Origin: an uncultured Cohaesibacter sp.
GTDB lineage: Bacteria; Pseudomonadota; Alphaproteobacteria; Rhizobiales; Cohaesibacteraceae
Direction of reading: 5' to 3'
Assembly (NCBI RefSeq): GCF_963682185.1
Contig: NZ_OY821667.1
Location: 1,718,109-1,782,108, forward strand
Length of the DNA stretch: 64,000 nucleotides
In this document: positions 1 through 9,946 of the stretch, one piece after another
Layout: every line of letters starts with the position of its first letter
Position numbering within the stretch: the stretch's first letter is position 1
Program-made: the position numbers and the translations under genes
The notes under the pieces: model-generated
Seen by the model: only the letters and a program-made list of their open reading frames with translations
What the model was told of the DNA's origin: nothing
Database searches by the model: none

Positions 1-685
1 TTGGCGAGAAGCGCGGTGTCAGCACCAGATTGCGCCCATCCGTCAGATAGCGCACATTGGCCCCATCCTGATCCATGATGGCCAAACGCTTGACGCGCCC
101 GTCCTTGGGTCCGCTTTCATCGACAAAGACGATACGGGTATCAAAATAGCCCTTTTCACCGGTCAGGCGCTCATAAATGGCGTCCGAGATGATATGCGCA
201 ACACGGCGCCAGTTTTCCGGCGTGGTGAAAAATTGCTGGCCGGTCATCTGTTTGCCCGCATAAACGTCCCAGAGGCGGAACTCGGCCTTGAGGCGTCCAT
301 CGGCTTCGCGTGTCACGGTGCCCGTCACCAGAGCCTGTGCATTGATCACGGTCCAGTTTGGAAAGGACGGCACCGTCGAAGACGACAGATCCTTCTGCAG
401 GAAGGAGTTCCGATTGATCGGCGCAAAAAGGCCCGAGCGTTGTAAATCCGCCTCGATCACCTTGGAAATCTCCACGCCCTGTCCCACACCGCTGAAATCG
501 GTAATAGCAATCGGCATCGGCTGGATATTGCCGCGCGTGATGTCAATTTCGATCAGGGCATAGCTGGGGCGAACCATGGCCATGCTGGACAGAATGGCTA
601 GAGCCACAAGAGGCAGCAAGACGGCTTTCATGGTCACAAAGGCATTGAGGAGCCGGATGGGCATTGCATGTCGAAGCTGTTTCAT
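1..685 (-). CDS. tolB: TolB, N-terminal part (runs off the window)
   Basis: TolB is the periplasmic beta-propeller protein of the Tol-Pal system, which links Pal and the inner-membrane TolQRA motor during outer-membrane constriction. About 228 N-terminal residues are visible; the 3' end lies beyond base 1. The reading frame opens with a long signal peptide (a basic n-region, then a second possible start at 631 beginning [13 protein letters not shown], and a cleavage region near PSYA). The mature part begins [20 protein letters not shown], typical of the TolB amino-terminal domain. It follows tolA in the usual Q-R-A-B order, about 105 bases downstream. The start at 685 is preceded by AGGA about 12 bases upstream; 631 is the alternative. 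Identity is firm, the start less so. Confidence 0.93.
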   Translation of the reverse strand, partial: MKQLRHAMPIRLLNAFVTMKAVLLPLVALAILSSMAMVRPSYALIEIDITRGNIQPMPIAITDFSGVGQGVEISKVIEADLQRSGLFAPINRNSFLQKDLSSSTVPSFPNWTVINAQALVTGTVTREADGRLKAEFRLWDVYAGKQMTGQQFFTTPENWRRVAHIISDAIYERLTGEKGYFDTRIVFVDESGPKDGRVKRLAIMDQDGANVRYLTDGRNLVLTPRFSP

Positions 686-790
686 CACAATTATTGTCCT
701 GTCCTATCCAGACCGCGAGCGGCCCGCTTGATGAATGAACATCCTGATAATCTATACCGAAGAGCCCAGCGGGCTCCTCATACATTGGGT

Positions 791-1750
791 CTAGAACATG
801 TCACTTGGATCAAAATTGATCCGGACACGGCGCCAAGCTTCATATTTTTCAGCTGGCAGCGAATATGGCGCACAGCGGCGAACCGCACGCATGGCGCTTT
901 CAACGGCGGCAACACCGAACTGGTTAGCCGGATACTCGATCGGCTGTGGCCCAAAATTCACATTGCCCTGCCGGTCAAGTCCAAACTCGATCTTTACAGC
1001 CAATTGTGACGCATCCGCGGCACCAACCGGTGGCGACCAACAACGGGAAATCTGCGCCCGCAAGGCATCCAGTTCGCTCTGCGTCATCGCGGCCGCTTCG
1101 GTGCCGTTTCTGGAACCGAAGGACGCGGATTGATCCTCTGGCCCACTTTGAATGGGGGCACCCGTCTCCGCTTCGTTGGCGAGGGCTTTCAGAGCATTGA
1201 CATCAAACTCCCGCTTGGGCTCTTCCTTCCGGGCTGGCTGGCGCGGAATACGAGGCTTGATCTTGGGCAAGGCCGCAATCGGTTTTGGCGCCACTTCTGC
1301 GGGCTTTTCAGGCTCTGGCTCAGGCTCGGGCGTTGGTTCAGGCTCTGGAGCCACCTCGGGTTCTGGCTGCGGTGTTGGCTCTGGCTCCGGTTCAGGGGCG
1401 GCTTCAGGCTCCGGCGTCGGAACCGGATCGGGCTCAACGACGGGAGGTTGCGGTTCGGCCTGCTCCTTCGGTGCAGCCTCTTTCGGTTTAGGAGCAACCT
1501 TGGGCGCAGGCTCCGGTATGTCCTCAATCGGTTCAGGCGCCTTTTTTGTGGCTTCCTTGACCTTATCCTGCACCTCTGCTGTGGCTTCCCCCTTGACCAC
1601 ATCGGTCACATCGGAGACGGAAACCAGCTCAATCGGCAAGATTTCAAGATCGCTCACGTCATTAGCGCTCGGTGACGGAAGGCTAATCAAAGCCCAAGCC
1701 ATCAGCGCTGCATGACCAACACTTGAAACAATAAGACCGACATTCTTCAA
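791..1750 (-). CDS. tolA: TolA-like protein of the Tol-Pal system
   Basis: TolA spans the periplasm and transmits the TolQR motor force to Pal and TolB. The 319-residue protein has one N-terminal membrane segment (about residues 5-25), then a long Pro/Glu-rich region (about 70-160) made of PEPEPEP-type repeats instead of the Ala/Lys helix seen in enterobacteria, then a basic segment. The C-terminal TolA/TonB-like domain (about 215-319) holds two cysteines (ISRCW and RRCAP) that could form the conserved disulfide. The start is TTG: no ATG lies upstream of the membrane segment, and GAGGAG sits 11 bases before it, inside the end of tolR. It is two bases downstream of the tolR stop, so it is probably translationally coupled. 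Confidence 0.9.
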   Translation of the reverse strand: MKNVGLIVSSVGHAALMAWALISLPSPSANDVSDLEILPIELVSVSDVTDVVKGEATAEVQDKVKEATKKAPEPIEDIPEPAPKVAPKPKEAAPKEQAEPQPPVVEPDPVPTPEPEAAPEPEPEPTPQPEPEVAPEPEPTPEPEPEPEKPAEVAPKPIAALPKIKPRIPRQPARKEEPKREFDVNALKALANEAETGAPIQSGPEDQSASFGSRNGTEAAAMTQSELDALRAQISRCWSPPVGAADASQLAVKIEFGLDRQGNVNFGPQPIEYPANQFGVAAVESAMRAVRRCAPYSLPAEKYEAWRRVRINFDPSDMF

Positions 1751-1752
1751 GG

Positions 1753-2205
1753 TTATTGAAGCTCCTCGGTGCTAACCAGCCCGATTTTCTTGAAACCGGC
1801 GCGGTTCATCGCGCCCATCACCTTCATGATGGTGCCATAGTCCACATCTTTGTCACCACGCACAAAGATCCGTTCTTCATAGCCATTTTCAGCGACGCCA
1901 AGCAGGGTATCGACCAGAGCATCAAACTCCACTGGCTGATCCTGCAGATAGATGCTGCCATCCTTGCGAATGGAGAGCGTCAGCGGTTCGGTCTGGCTGG
2001 AGAGCGGCTTGGCCGTGCTTTCTGGCAAATCGAGCGGAACACCCACCGTCATCATCGGCGCCGACACCATGAAGATAATGAGCAGCACAAGCATGACGTC
2101 GACCATTGGCGTCACGTTGATTTCGGCAACAGGCCTGTGGCGCATTGCACGGCGCGCACCGCGCCTGCGTGACGTTCCCGGAGATCCCATCGAGCCCATA
2201 CCCAT
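1753..2205 (-). CDS. tolR: TolR, Tol-Pal proton-channel subunit
   Basis: TolR pairs with TolQ to form the proton-driven inner-membrane motor of Tol-Pal. The 150-residue protein starts with a short basic cytoplasmic tail, then the single ExbD/TolR transmembrane helix [19 protein letters not shown] with the proton-conducting aspartate at D36. The periplasmic domain follows and ends SKEELQ-like (VSTEELQ). The length is normal for the family. It starts three bases after the tolQ stop with an AAAGGGG ribosome-binding site, and its stop is two bases before the tolA start, so Q-R-A form one tight transcription unit. Confidence 0.95.
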   Translation of the reverse strand: MGMGSMGSPGTSRRRGARRAMRHRPVAEINVTPMVDVMLVLLIIFMVSAPMMTVGVPLDLPESTAKPLSSQTEPLTLSIRKDGSIYLQDQPVEFDALVDTLLGVAENGYEERIFVRGDKDVDYGTIMKVMGAMNRAGFKKIGLVSTEELQ

Positions 2206-2208
2206 AGA

Positions 2209-2919
2209 CTAACCCCTTTCGTCCATCAGACGCGACAGAATCGCGGAGAACTCATCGGCAAAGCCTTCAAGGCGCATGGCGTGCTGGGAGGCGATGGACG
2301 CCAGCTTGTTATAGGCAATAACCGCAGGAATAGCGGCAACCAGACCAATCGCCGTTGCAAACAGAGCTTCGGCAATACCGGGGGCAACCACGGCAAGAGA
2401 CGTATTTTTGGAGGCAGCAATACCCTGAAACGCGCTCATGATGCCCCAAACCGTGCCAAACAGTCCAACAAAAGGCGCTGCCGAGCCAACGGTTGCCAGA
2501 AACAGCAAGCGTTTTTCCAGTCGATCCACCTCGCGAGACAAGGTCACATCAAGCACCTTTTCAAGGCGCGCTGGCAAACCGGCAACCGAACGGGCCTGTC
2601 CCTCGAAACTGCGTTTCCATTCGCGCATCGCGGCAACGAACAGCGCCGCCATGGCATGATTGGGACGCCCCGAAAGCGTCTGGTAAAGATCTTCAAGAGA
2701 CTGCCCCGACCAGAAGACCTTTTCAAACCGGTCCATCTGACGCTTGGTACGCGTGTAAAGCAAACTCTTGTCGATGATGATCGCCCAAGACCAGACCGAC
2801 GCAGCCATCAAACCAATCATCACGAGCTTGACCACAATATGAGCCTGCATGAACAGGGTCATCAGCGATACATCGGCAGTGGCATTGGCGAGGGCTGTTT
2901 GCACAACCTCATTGGGCAT
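2209..2919 (-). CDS. tolQ: TolQ, Tol-Pal proton-channel subunit
   Basis: TolQ is the three-helix MotA/TolQ/ExbB-family channel protein that surrounds TolR. The 236-residue sequence has an N-terminal membrane segment (about residues 25-50), a cytoplasmic loop, and two C-terminal helices (about 140-165 and 180-205) carrying the family signature VGLFGTVWGIMSAF. An AAGGA site lies nine bases before the ATG. It is the first gene of tolQRAB. The preceding gene ybgC ends about 340 bases upstream, and the gap contains a CtrA-like box, so tolQ probably has its own promoter besides any read-through from ruvCAB-ybgC. Confidence 0.96.
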   Translation of the reverse strand: MPNEVVQTALANATADVSLMTLFMQAHIVVKLVMIGLMAASVWSWAIIIDKSLLYTRTKRQMDRFEKVFWSGQSLEDLYQTLSGRPNHAMAALFVAAMREWKRSFEGQARSVAGLPARLEKVLDVTLSREVDRLEKRLLFLATVGSAAPFVGLFGTVWGIMSAFQGIAASKNTSLAVVAPGIAEALFATAIGLVAAIPAVIAYNKLASIASQHAMRLEGFADEFSAILSRLMDERG

Positions 2920-3259
2920 GAAACTTAGTCCTTTCTAGCGCATGCCCTCATCTCGCCCCATCCGGCAAGAAAAGGGCCAGGAGTGAAACCATGCATAAAA
3001 ACCGGGATTGCGGAGATATCCGGCAAATCAGCTTGCCACAATCCATACCGCAACCATTCTCAAACAGGCACAAACAACCGGCCCCGGTTTGACCTTCCAG
3101 CGACAGCATTTGTCATCAGAATTTGTCAAAACTAGGGTCGACGCGTACACACAACCATATCGAACGCACCCTTTGACAAGGCACGATTATGGTTAATGAA
3201 AGTTTAAGTAAAGTGAACAGAACCGAAAGGAAAGGCTCTGATGCGGAGAAATTCAACCC
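2920..3259 (-). other. Intergenic region upstream of tolQ
   Basis: This 340-base stretch separates ybgC from tolQ. I see no convincing small gene in it. It holds a TTAA-N7-TTAACCAT sequence on the minus strand and is the natural place for the tolQRAB promoter. Confidence 0.6.
3189..3207 (-). promoter_or_regulatory. CtrA-like box upstream of tolQRAB
   Basis: The minus strand reads TTAA, seven bases, TTAACCAT. This matches both the full CtrA consensus (TTAA-N7-TTAAC) and the half-site TTAACCAT known from Caulobacter and relatives. It lies about 270 bases before the tolQ start. CtrA control of an envelope-constriction operon would make sense but is inferred from the motif alone. Confidence 0.45.
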
Positions 3260-3718
3260 TCAGGGGACCAAAATTTTTCTCATCTTTTCAGGCAAACGAC
3301 GGGGTTTTCCCTCACGAGTGATGGCAACAACGGTCACTTGTGCAGTAAACAACACCTCTTCGCCACGCAAGATCTGCTGATCAAGGATCATGCGTGCCCC
3401 CTTGACGGTGTTTATACGCGTTTCGACCTTCAGAACATCATCGATATGGGCAGACCGCAGATAGTTGATATCCATATGACGCACGGCCAAAGCCAGCCTC
3501 TCGCCATTCTCGCCACTATCAAGTGCGCTATGCTGCACCCCCAGCAGCCGGATATAGTCTGAGCGCCCGCGTTCAATGAACCGCAGGTAGGAAGCATGAT
3601 AGACGATACCGGAAAAGTCTGTGTCTTCGTAATAAATCCGGATCATCTGCTGATGTCCGTAGTCAGTCAATCGACCGGCAAGATCTGGCCAGTCGCCTTC
3701 ATTGCGATGCTCAGGCAT
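3260..3718 (-). CDS. ybgC: YbgC-type acyl-CoA thioesterase
   Basis: This is a hotdog-fold acyl-CoA thioesterase of the YbgC/4-hydroxybenzoyl-CoA thioesterase family, commonly encoded just before tolQ. The 152-residue protein has the active-site region [17 protein letters not shown] near residue 30, with the family aspartate and histidine, followed by FIERGRSDY. The start chosen (MPEHRN) has AAGGA seven bases upstream and overlaps the end of ruvB by eight bases; an ATG one codon earlier is equally possible. A longer frame reaching back to 3793 would lie inside ruvB and has no family similarity. It is co-transcribed with ruvCAB. Confidence 0.92.
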   Translation of the reverse strand: MPEHRNEGDWPDLAGRLTDYGHQQMIRIYYEDTDFSGIVYHASYLRFIERGRSDYIRLLGVQHSALDSGENGERLALAVRHMDINYLRSAHIDDVLKVETRINTVKGARMILDQQILRGEEVLFTAQVTVVAITREGKPRRLPEKMRKILVP

Positions 3719-4763
3719 CATCAATTCCTTCAGCAAACAGACCCATTTGTGGAGGAGTGTCTTTCTGAGGCACAGCCAACCCAAGATGGGCAAAAGCCTT
3801 GGGCGCCAACAGGCGTCCGCGCGGCGTGCGCTGGATGAATCCCTGCTGGATCAAATAAGGCTCTATTATCTCTTCAATAGCGTCCCGAGGTTCCGAGAGC
3901 GCCGCGGCTATGGTCTCTACGCCAACCGGCCCGCCACCAAAGGAGGTTGCGATCAAGGTCAGGTACCGTCTGTCTAGGGCGTCGAGCCCCTCATTGTCAA
4001 CTTCGAGCATCTGCAGGGCGCGGTCAGCCAATTCACGACTGATTTCACCACCGGCCTGAACGATGGCGACATCTCGCACGCGCCGCAGAAGTCTGCCAGC
4101 AATACGGGGGGTTCCGCGCGAACGGCGGGCTATTTCGGTTGCTCCGTCCCGGGTGATGGATACCCCCATCAAACGGGCCCCGCGTGTGACAATATACTCC
4201 AGTTCTTCCACAGTATAAAAATTGAGCCGCACCGGAATCCCGAAGCGATCCCGCAAAGGCGTGGTCAGAAGCCCCAGCCGCGTTGTCGCCGCAACAAGGG
4301 TGAATTTGGCAAGATCGATCTTCACCGAACGCGCCGCCGGCCCCTCTCCGATGATCAGATCGAGCTGAAAGTCTTCCATCGCCGGATAGAGAATTTCTTC
4401 CACCGCAGGATTGAGCCTGTGGATTTCATCGATAAAGAGAACGTCATTCTCTTCCAGATTGGTCAGCAGAGCGGCCAGATCACCCGCCTTGGCGATCACC
4501 GGACCGGACGTGGATTTGAAATTCACACCCAACTCATGAGACACGATCTGCGCCAGCGTCGTCTTGCCCAGCCCCGGAGGGCCAACAAACAGAACATGGT
4601 CCAGAGCTTCCTTGCGCGTGCGAGCCGCTTCAATGAAAATCGAAAGATTGGCCCGCGCCTGTGCCTGCCCGACGAAATCGTCCAGCATCTGCGGCCGCAA
4701 GGCCCGATCCGTTTCTTCCTCGCGAGTTCCCGCCGCAACGAGGCGCTCTTCCTCTTCAATCAT
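3711..4763 (-). CDS. ruvB: RuvB, Holliday-junction branch-migration helicase
   Basis: RuvB is the AAA+ hexameric motor that drives Holliday-junction branch migration with RuvA. The 350-residue sequence has Walker A GPPGLGKT at residues 61-68, Walker [11 protein letters not shown], the sensor/arginine region [19 protein letters not shown], and the C-terminal winged helix ending [17 protein letters not shown]. Its ATG overlaps the ruvA stop by four bases (ATGA). The order ruvC-ruvA-ruvB-ybgC is typical of alphaproteobacteria. The length matches the family and nothing is missing. Confidence 0.98.
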   Translation of the reverse strand: MIEEEERLVAAGTREEETDRALRPQMLDDFVGQAQARANLSIFIEAARTRKEALDHVLFVGPPGLGKTTLAQIVSHELGVNFKSTSGPVIAKAGDLAALLTNLEENDVLFIDEIHRLNPAVEEILYPAMEDFQLDLIIGEGPAARSVKIDLAKFTLVAATTRLGLLTTPLRDRFGIPVRLNFYTVEELEYIVTRGARLMGVSITRDGATEIARRSRGTPRIAGRLLRRVRDVAIVQAGGEISRELADRALQMLEVDNEGLDALDRRYLTLIATSFGGGPVGVETIAAALSEPRDAIEEIIEPYLIQQGFIQRTPRGRLLAPKAFAHLGLAVPQKDTPPQMGLFAEGIDDA

Positions 4764-5377
4764 TGGCTAAGCTCCTTGAGCGCGTGGCGAATGAGAGCGG
4801 CGGTGCCAAGCCCCTCCCCTTCCCGCTTGATGATGGTGGCGACCGCTGCACCTGCCTGAACCTGAGAATAGCCCAGATTGGAGAGCGCCGAAACCGCCTC
4901 TGCCATGGCTTTTGGCGCGCCAACGGCATCGATCTCGGCCTGCAGATTGGCAACGGCGCCGTCGGTTGCCGCAAGGCTTGGAGTCTTGTCCTTCAGCTCG
5001 GAAACAATCCGCTGGGCCACCTTGGGCCCGACGCCAGGCGCACGCGCCACCATGGTCTTGTCTTGCAGGGCAATAGCCGAGGTGAGTTCGGATATTTTCA
5101 GCGTCGAGAGAATGGCCAAGGCCACCTTCTGCCCAACCCCCTGCACAGTGGTCAAAAGCCGGAACCAGTCCCGCTCAAGCCCTGTCGCGAAACCGAAAAG
5201 CTTGATCTGGTCTTCCCGCACATGGGTTTCGATCAGAACCGTTGCGGCTTCCCCGACCGATGGCAAGGATTGCAAGGTCTGGTTCGAGCAATAAACCTCA
5301 TAGCCAACGCCACCGACATCAATGATGACATAGCTATCAGCATATTCATCGATCAACCCCTTGAGCTTGCCAATCAT
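4760..5377 (-). CDS. ruvA: RuvA, Holliday-junction binding protein
   Basis: RuvA is the tetrameric protein that holds the four-way junction and loads RuvB. The 205-residue sequence begins [20 protein letters not shown] (OB fold), has the two helix-hairpin-helix motifs ([17 protein letters not shown] and [22 protein letters not shown]), and a C-terminal domain III (about 155-205) that contacts RuvB. It starts 22 bases after the ruvC stop and ends in an ATGA overlap with ruvB. Confidence 0.98.
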   Translation of the reverse strand: MIGKLKGLIDEYADSYVIIDVGGVGYEVYCSNQTLQSLPSVGEAATVLIETHVREDQIKLFGFATGLERDWFRLLTTVQGVGQKVALAILSTLKISELTSAIALQDKTMVARAPGVGPKVAQRIVSELKDKTPSLAATDGAVANLQAEIDAVGAPKAMAEAVSALSNLGYSQVQAGAAVATIIKREGEGLGTAALIRHALKELSQ

Positions 5378-5399
5378 CGGGCACCATCCTCATCTTCAA

Positions 5400-5903
5400 C
5401 TAAGCAATCTTATAGGTCTTCTGCCCGCGCTGATGCGCGTGACAAATGGCGATGGCAAGCGCATCAGCCGCATCCTCGCTATCAAAATGGGCCTTCGGCA
5501 GCAGCATCTTGACCATGGTCTGCACCTGATTCTTGTCCGCATGCCCTACCCCGACAACGGTTTTCTTGACCGCGTTCGGCGCATATTCAGCCACAGGCAG
5601 CCCGAGCTGCGCTGGCGCCAGCAGGGAAATGGCCCTTGCATGCCCCAGCTTCAATGTTGCCGTGGCGTCCTTGTTCACAAAGGTTTGCTCAACGGCCACT
5701 TCCTGAGGCTCATATTTATGCAACACGCTCATGACCCCGTTATGCAGCTCCAGCAAACGGGACGCGAGGTCGCTCTTGCCATTCGACGTAATCAATCCCG
5801 AGCCGACAAAGATCAGCCGGTTGTTGATCACGTCAATGGCGCCCCAGCCGGTTTTGCGCAATCCGGGGTCGAAGCCAACGATTCTGGTAGGATGCTCTCT
5901 CAT
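5400..5903 (-). CDS. ruvC: RuvC, Holliday-junction resolvase
   Basis: RuvC is the dimeric endonuclease that cuts Holliday junctions. The 167-residue protein has the RNase H-like fold with the first catalytic aspartate in [13 protein letters not shown] (D12), the glutamate in [10 protein letters not shown], and the final acidic pair in [19 protein letters not shown]. It is the first gene of the ruvC-ruvA-ruvB-ybgC unit. About 146 bases separate its start from the end of yebC upstream, a common neighbour of ruvC. Confidence 0.98.
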   Translation of the reverse strand: MREHPTRIVGFDPGLRKTGWGAIDVINNRLIFVGSGLITSNGKSDLASRLLELHNGVMSVLHKYEPQEVAVEQTFVNKDATATLKLGHARAISLLAPAQLGLPVAEYAPNAVKKTVVGVGHADKNQVQTMVKMLLPKAHFDSEDAADALAIAICHAHQRGQKTYKIA

Positions 5904-6049
5904 GCCTCATGCATAGCCCAAGAATATGAACAATACCAGAACAAACAAAAGTTACGGCCCTTAAACTCACAAGCACAGATCAACAAAAACCCCGCAGCGG
6001 CGCTCCGCTACAGGGTTCAAATCTGTTTCGCATCTGCAAAAAGAAAGTC

Positions 6050-6799
6050 TCAGCCTTCCAGAGACGCAGCCACTTCATCGCTCATGGTGAAGTTTGAATA
6101 GACATTCTGTACGTCGTCATCATCTTCCAGAACGTTGATCAGTTTCATGATCTTTTCGGCTTTTTCAGCGTCGACATCGATCTCGTTCTGTGGTTTCCAG
6201 ATGGCTTTCTGGGATTCGGCTTCCTTGCCGAAAGCCTCTTCCAAAGCCTTACCCACATCATTCATGTCTTCAAATGTGGTGTAGATGGTGTGCCCTTCTT
6301 CGTCGCTGACCACGTCATCAGCGCCAGCTTCGATGGCAGCTTCCAGAACGGTATCTGCATCACCAACCTCTGCCGGATAATAAATTTCACCGACACGATC
6401 GAACATGAAGGCAACCGAGCCGGTTTCCCCCAAAGAGCCGCCGCTTTTGGTAAAGGCGGCACGCACGTTGGAAGCGGTACGGTTGCGGTTATCGGTCAGG
6501 GCCTCAACAACAAGCGCCGTGCCTGCCGGACCATAGCCTTCATACCGGACTTCATCGAAGTTGCCTTCATCACCGGCTTCAGCCTTCTTGATGGCGCGGT
6601 CGATATTGTCCTTGGGCATGGACTGGCCACGCGCGTTCTGGACAGCCAGACGCAAACGGGCGTTTGAGTCAGGATCGCCGCCACCCATTTTCGCGGCAAC
6701 GGTAATTTCCTTGGAAAGTTTGGAGAACAGCTTGGACCGCTTGGCATCCTGTGCGCCCTTGCGATACATGATGTTCTTGAATTTTGAATGGCCTGCCAT
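6050..6799 (-). CDS. yebC: YebC/PmpR family protein (TACO1 type)
   Basis: Members of this family act as transcription regulators or, for YebC/TACO1 proteins, help ribosomes through proline stretches. The 249-residue protein starts [20 protein letters not shown] and has the conserved stretch [18 protein letters not shown], followed by [21 protein letters not shown]. The length is normal. It lies upstream of ruvC on the same strand, as in many proteobacteria. Which of the two roles applies here cannot be told from sequence. Confidence 0.96.
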   Translation of the reverse strand: MAGHSKFKNIMYRKGAQDAKRSKLFSKLSKEITVAAKMGGGDPDSNARLRLAVQNARGQSMPKDNIDRAIKKAEAGDEGNFDEVRYEGYGPAGTALVVEALTDNRNRTASNVRAAFTKSGGSLGETGSVAFMFDRVGEIYYPAEVGDADTVLEAAIEAGADDVVSDEEGHTIYTTFEDMNDVGKALEEAFGKEAESQKAIWKPQNEIDVDAEKAEKIMKLINVLEDDDDVQNVYSNFTMSDEVAASLEG

Positions 6800-6919
6800 A
6801 TCCTACATTCCGTATAATCTTTGGTCGTCGCGCGTCCTACGCAGTATTTGCTGCCGGTCATGCCACACTATGGCGGCAAAGATCAAGTGACCTTGGCACA
6901 CGAGACTGGTTTGTTTGGT

Positions 6920-7753
6920 TCAATTCCCGCTCTTTTCCCAGAAACTCGGGATATGTCGGGATAATTGGCCACCGATCCGAAGAGGTTCAGCAGCCAGTGC
7001 CAGTCCGGTGCGATCATCAGTATCAACCGCAAAACCACAAAGGGTCGCCGCACCCAAAGCTGGCGTGAAACGCGATGAGGAAACCTTGCGCAAAAAGCGC
7101 TGCACGGGCTCTTCCTTGTCCATGCCAAGCACAGAATCATAATCGCCGCACATACCCGCATCGGTTAGATAGGCCGTGCCATTTGACAAAATCCGGTGAT
7201 CAGAGGTTGGCGTATGGGTGTGAGTGCCCACCACCATGCTAACGCGGCCATCGCAGAAATAGCCCATCGCCTGTTTCTCGGACGTCGCTTCAGCATGAAA
7301 ATCAAGGATGATCGCGTCGGCAAATTCGCCCATCGGGCAATCGGCAAGCGCCTTGTCCACCGCATGAAACGGGCAATCGAGCGCATCCATATAGACCCGG
7401 CCCATGGCATTCATGACCAGCACAGACGCCCCGTTTCGGGCATGGTAGAGATTGGCGCCCTTGCCCGGAACACCGGAGGGAAAGTTGATCGGGCGCAGAA
7501 AGGCGGGCTGACGCTCGCAATAGACCATGGCATCGCGCTGATCCCAGACATGGTTGCCAGTGGTGATGACATCGGCCCCCGCATCAACCAGATTTTGCAC
7601 GATCGTCTCGGTGATACCGAACCCGCCTGCTGCATTCTCGCCGTTGATCACGACGAAATCGAGACTATATTGCTCGATCAGCCCCGGAAGTTTTTCTTCT
7701 ACAATAGCCCGCCCGGACCGTCCAACAATGTCCCCAATAAACAGCAGTCGCAT
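6920..7753 (-). CDS. YmdB-type metallophosphoesterase (TIGR00282 family)
   Basis: This 277-residue protein belongs to the YmdB/TIGR00282 calcineurin-like phosphodiesterases, some of which cleave cyclic AMP. Metal-binding signatures are visible in order: LFIGDIVGRSGR near the N-terminus, VINGENAAGGFGI, TTGNHVWDQ, FHAEATSEKQA and GTHTHTPTSD. No membrane segment or signal peptide is seen, so it is cytoplasmic. It sits between yebC and the 5-formyltetrahydrofolate cyclo-ligase gene, 36 bases downstream of the latter, a layout common in Hyphomicrobiales. The physiological substrate in alphaproteobacteria is not established. Confidence 0.93.
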   Translation of the reverse strand: MRLLFIGDIVGRSGRAIVEEKLPGLIEQYSLDFVVINGENAAGGFGITETIVQNLVDAGADVITTGNHVWDQRDAMVYCERQPAFLRPINFPSGVPGKGANLYHARNGASVLVMNAMGRVYMDALDCPFHAVDKALADCPMGEFADAIILDFHAEATSEKQAMGYFCDGRVSMVVGTHTHTPTSDHRILSNGTAYLTDAGMCGDYDSVLGMDKEEPVQRFLRKVSSSRFTPALGAATLCGFAVDTDDRTGLALAAEPLRIGGQLSRHIPSFWEKSGN

Positions 7754-7789
7754 GAATTCCCGCTCAATCTAACCGGCGCTGTCTCTCAA

Positions 7790-8383
7790 TCAGGCCGGAA
7801 CAACAATTTCTTTTTCAGTCAAAATGGCATCTAGCGGAAGGTCATACTCTCCAACGGGTATCTTGTCCAGTTGCTGCAAGGCAAAAGCCAACCCCACCAG
7901 GTAGGGCTTGGAATTCTGGATGATGCGTTCGGAAATATAGCGGTCATAATGGCCAGCGCCATACCCCAAGCGGTTGCATTGCGCATCAAAGGCCAAGAGG
8001 GGCATCAAGAGACAATCAGGAAAAACCTCTGGAGCATCAGCCTTTGGCCCAACAGTCCCATAGCCCGCATCAACCAGCTCGGCCCCATTATCCCAACGCC
8101 GAAAAATCATGCCCGTCGCCCCGACCGTCACTGGCAGCGCAAGCTTTAATCCTCTGTCACGCAAGGGCTGCTGAAGCAAAGAGACGTCGACCTCGGACTG
8201 AACCGGCCAGAACAGGCCAATACAGCCGTCATCAGGCACCATATCCCAATCCAGATAATTGATGAGATTGTTGCAGATCTGCTTGCTTGCGACAGCATGC
8301 TGTTCGGCGGGAATGGCGTTTCTGGAGGCGCGCATCTGGCGCCTTGCATCCCGCTTGCGGTCTCTTGTTGCTACGTCGTCCAT
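7790..8383 (-). CDS. ygfA: 5-formyltetrahydrofolate cyclo-ligase
   Basis: The enzyme converts 5-formyl-THF to 5,10-methenyl-THF using ATP. The 197-residue protein has an N-terminal basic segment (KRDARRQMRASRNAI), the folate-binding region and the nucleotide-binding C-terminal motif LMPLLAFDAQCNRLGYGAGHYDRYI. It lies directly downstream of the 6S RNA gene and of zapA, the arrangement also known from enterobacteria (zapA-ssrS-ygfA), and is probably read through from the 6S transcript. Confidence 0.95.
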   Translation of the reverse strand: MDDVATRDRKRDARRQMRASRNAIPAEQHAVASKQICNNLINYLDWDMVPDDGCIGLFWPVQSEVDVSLLQQPLRDRGLKLALPVTVGATGMIFRRWDNGAELVDAGYGTVGPKADAPEVFPDCLLMPLLAFDAQCNRLGYGAGHYDRYISERIIQNSKPYLVGLAFALQQLDKIPVGEYDLPLDAILTEKEIVVPA

Positions 8384-8441
8384 CGGTCGATTACCAGCTT
8401 ATTGTAAAAGAGCGGCAAGCCCCAAAAAGGACCGCCGCTCC

Positions 8442-8582
8442 AAAACTGAAGCCGCAACGACCGTCGACGCTTTCATGATCCTGGGACACCTGAATTACAG
8501 GTGGGTGCCAGTTGAAACGGACCACGGTCCAGATCAGCGCCAGCTCCCGTTCGGATCTTTAAGGCCCCGAGGAAAAGTTGCA
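8442..8582 (-). ncRNA. ssrS: 6S RNA
   Basis: 6S RNA binds the housekeeping RNA polymerase holoenzyme by mimicking an open promoter. On the minus strand the segment starts near TTTTCCTCGGGGCC, has GGGAGCTGG, then the conserved hairpin CCACCTGTAATTCAGGTG followed at once by TCCCAGGATCATG, and ends near GTCGACGGTCGTTGCGGC. These blocks are characteristic of alphaproteobacterial 6S RNAs, and the position between zapA and the cyclo-ligase gene is the classic one. A GC-rich stretch with a T-run (about 8418-8440) just beyond may help termination. The ends are approximate (10-15 bases either way). Confidence 0.88.
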
Positions 8583-8656
8583 TCTAACGCGAAGTGCAGC
8601 AAGCTCACCATATATAGAGGAATTACTATCGGATTTCCAGTGCGATTGTTATCACA

Positions 8657-9016
8657 TTAGCTTTCGAGCAGAACTTTCGACAGTTTCTCCAATTGCTCGG
8701 CAGCCTTGTCGATCCTTTCCGCCAGAGCTTCCTGATCCCCTTCGGATTTTTCCATCACCGCCGAGCGCGCATCTCGCAAGGCGGAGATTTCCTCATTGAG
8801 CGCTTTGACCTTGCCATCGGATTCAGCCAGCAGATCCATCGCCATGATACCCGCCATTACCGTCAGACGTTGATCGCCAATTTCGCCAAAGCTCTCCTTC
8901 AACTGCTCGATCATGGCGTCAAAACGCCGCGACAATGCCAGCAGGTGCTCTTCCTGCCCATCTTCACAGGCCATCCGGTACGCACGCCCGTTAATGCTGA
9001 CACTGACTTGAACCAT
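8657..9016 (-). CDS. zapA: Cell-division protein ZapA
   Basis: ZapA promotes bundling of FtsZ protofilaments at the Z-ring. The 119-residue protein begins MVQVSVSINGRAYRMACEDG, the beta-hairpin head of the family, followed by HLLALSRRFDAMIEQLK and a C-terminal coiled coil (about residues 70-115). It lies just upstream of the 6S RNA gene and 38 bases downstream of a DUF4164 gene, a typical alphaproteobacterial neighbourhood. Confidence 0.95.
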   Translation of the reverse strand: MVQVSVSINGRAYRMACEDGQEEHLLALSRRFDAMIEQLKESFGEIGDQRLTVMAGIMAMDLLAESDGKVKALNEEISALRDARSAVMEKSEGDQEALAERIDKAAEQLEKLSKVLLES

Positions 9017-9054
9017 CTCTTACTCCAGCCGACCTTTATGGCTGACCACGCGGA

Positions 9055-9336
9055 TCATCCACCATGCCGGTCCAAAACGGCCCGGACCGATTCCATTGCT
9101 GCACCGAGCCTGCGGGACACTTCATCACTGGCCCCTTCCAGCTTCTCGGTGCGCTTTTTCTGTTTTTCAAGCGAGCCTGTCAGCTCCGATCGTTCCTGCG
9201 TCAATCGTTGCAGATCATCCTGCAGGGCCTTGACCGACAGCTCTCTGGTCTGCCTCTTATCAACCGATTGCGACAGTGTCTCAATCGCCCTGTCGAGTCT
9301 GCCCAAAGCCGCCTCTACCCGCGCATTCTCACTCAT
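9055..9336 (-). CDS. DUF4164 coiled-coil protein
   Basis: The 93-residue protein, starting MSENARVEAALGRLDRAIET, is almost entirely heptad-patterned (residues 5-80) and rich in Glu, Leu, Arg and Gln, as expected of the DUF4164 family found upstream of zapA in Hyphomicrobiales. The chosen ATG has GGGGG about six bases upstream; a longer frame to 9417 has no sign of being translated. Function is unknown; the zapA linkage suggests, but does not show, a link to cell division. Confidence 0.85.
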   Translation of the reverse strand: MSENARVEAALGRLDRAIETLSQSVDKRQTRELSVKALQDDLQRLTQERSELTGSLEKQKKRTEKLEGASDEVSRRLGAAMESVRAVLDRHGG

Positions 9337-9946
9337 ATAGCCCCCAAACTCACACGAAACGGCCCGTTTTCCTTGTCTTCCAGCCTTGCTACCGGCTGCG
9401 GCCAGAAGAGATATCAAAACCGGATAGCCTCCCCCAGCTGCGCCAGACGCTACAAAACCGGCTTACAGATAACCGGAAATTTTGTTTTTACCAAGTCGAA
9501 GATGCTTCCAGCGTCGTTTCCCCCAAGCGGAACCATCAAGCATTAAGCAACCGGGCATTGGATTTGCGAAGAGAAAACAGGCACCAATGAACAGAATCAA
9601 ACGGCCAACCACGCAAGAATCCTTACATGATTTAAATCTAGGAGACATAATCTAACTTCGTCAATGGCCCCGACTCTTCAACAGACCAAGTCCACAGACG
9701 AATAAAACTGGCCCGTATATCATGCATATTCTGCTGTTTTGGCGGATTGCCCTTTCGGGCGCATTGACTCTCATCCCCTTGATGTTAAATGTCAGGGCGT
9801 TTGTAAAACGCCTCTGTCTGCCGGGCTTGCTAAGTGGCAAGGCAGTTCCTGTTTAACCAGATTGCGTTCGAATGTAGAAACGACAATGGACAATGTGATT
9901 GCATTCCCGCGTCGAAAGCATAGGACAATATCCAGAAGCAGAGTTC
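9337..9946. other. Divergent intergenic region, DUF4164 gene to tkt
   Basis: About 600 bases separate the minus-strand DUF4164-zapA unit from tkt. The tkt-proximal part contains a hairpin (GGCGTTT pairing with AAACGCC, about 9794-9810) and a 25-codon frame overlapping the tkt start. The remainder shows nothing I can name; promoters for both directions must lie here. Confidence 0.5.

Noticed and set aside
1130-1675. Frames opposite tolA with Trp/Arg/Leu or Gly/Ser repeats
   Set aside because: Produced by the Pro/Glu codon repeats of tolA read on the other strand.
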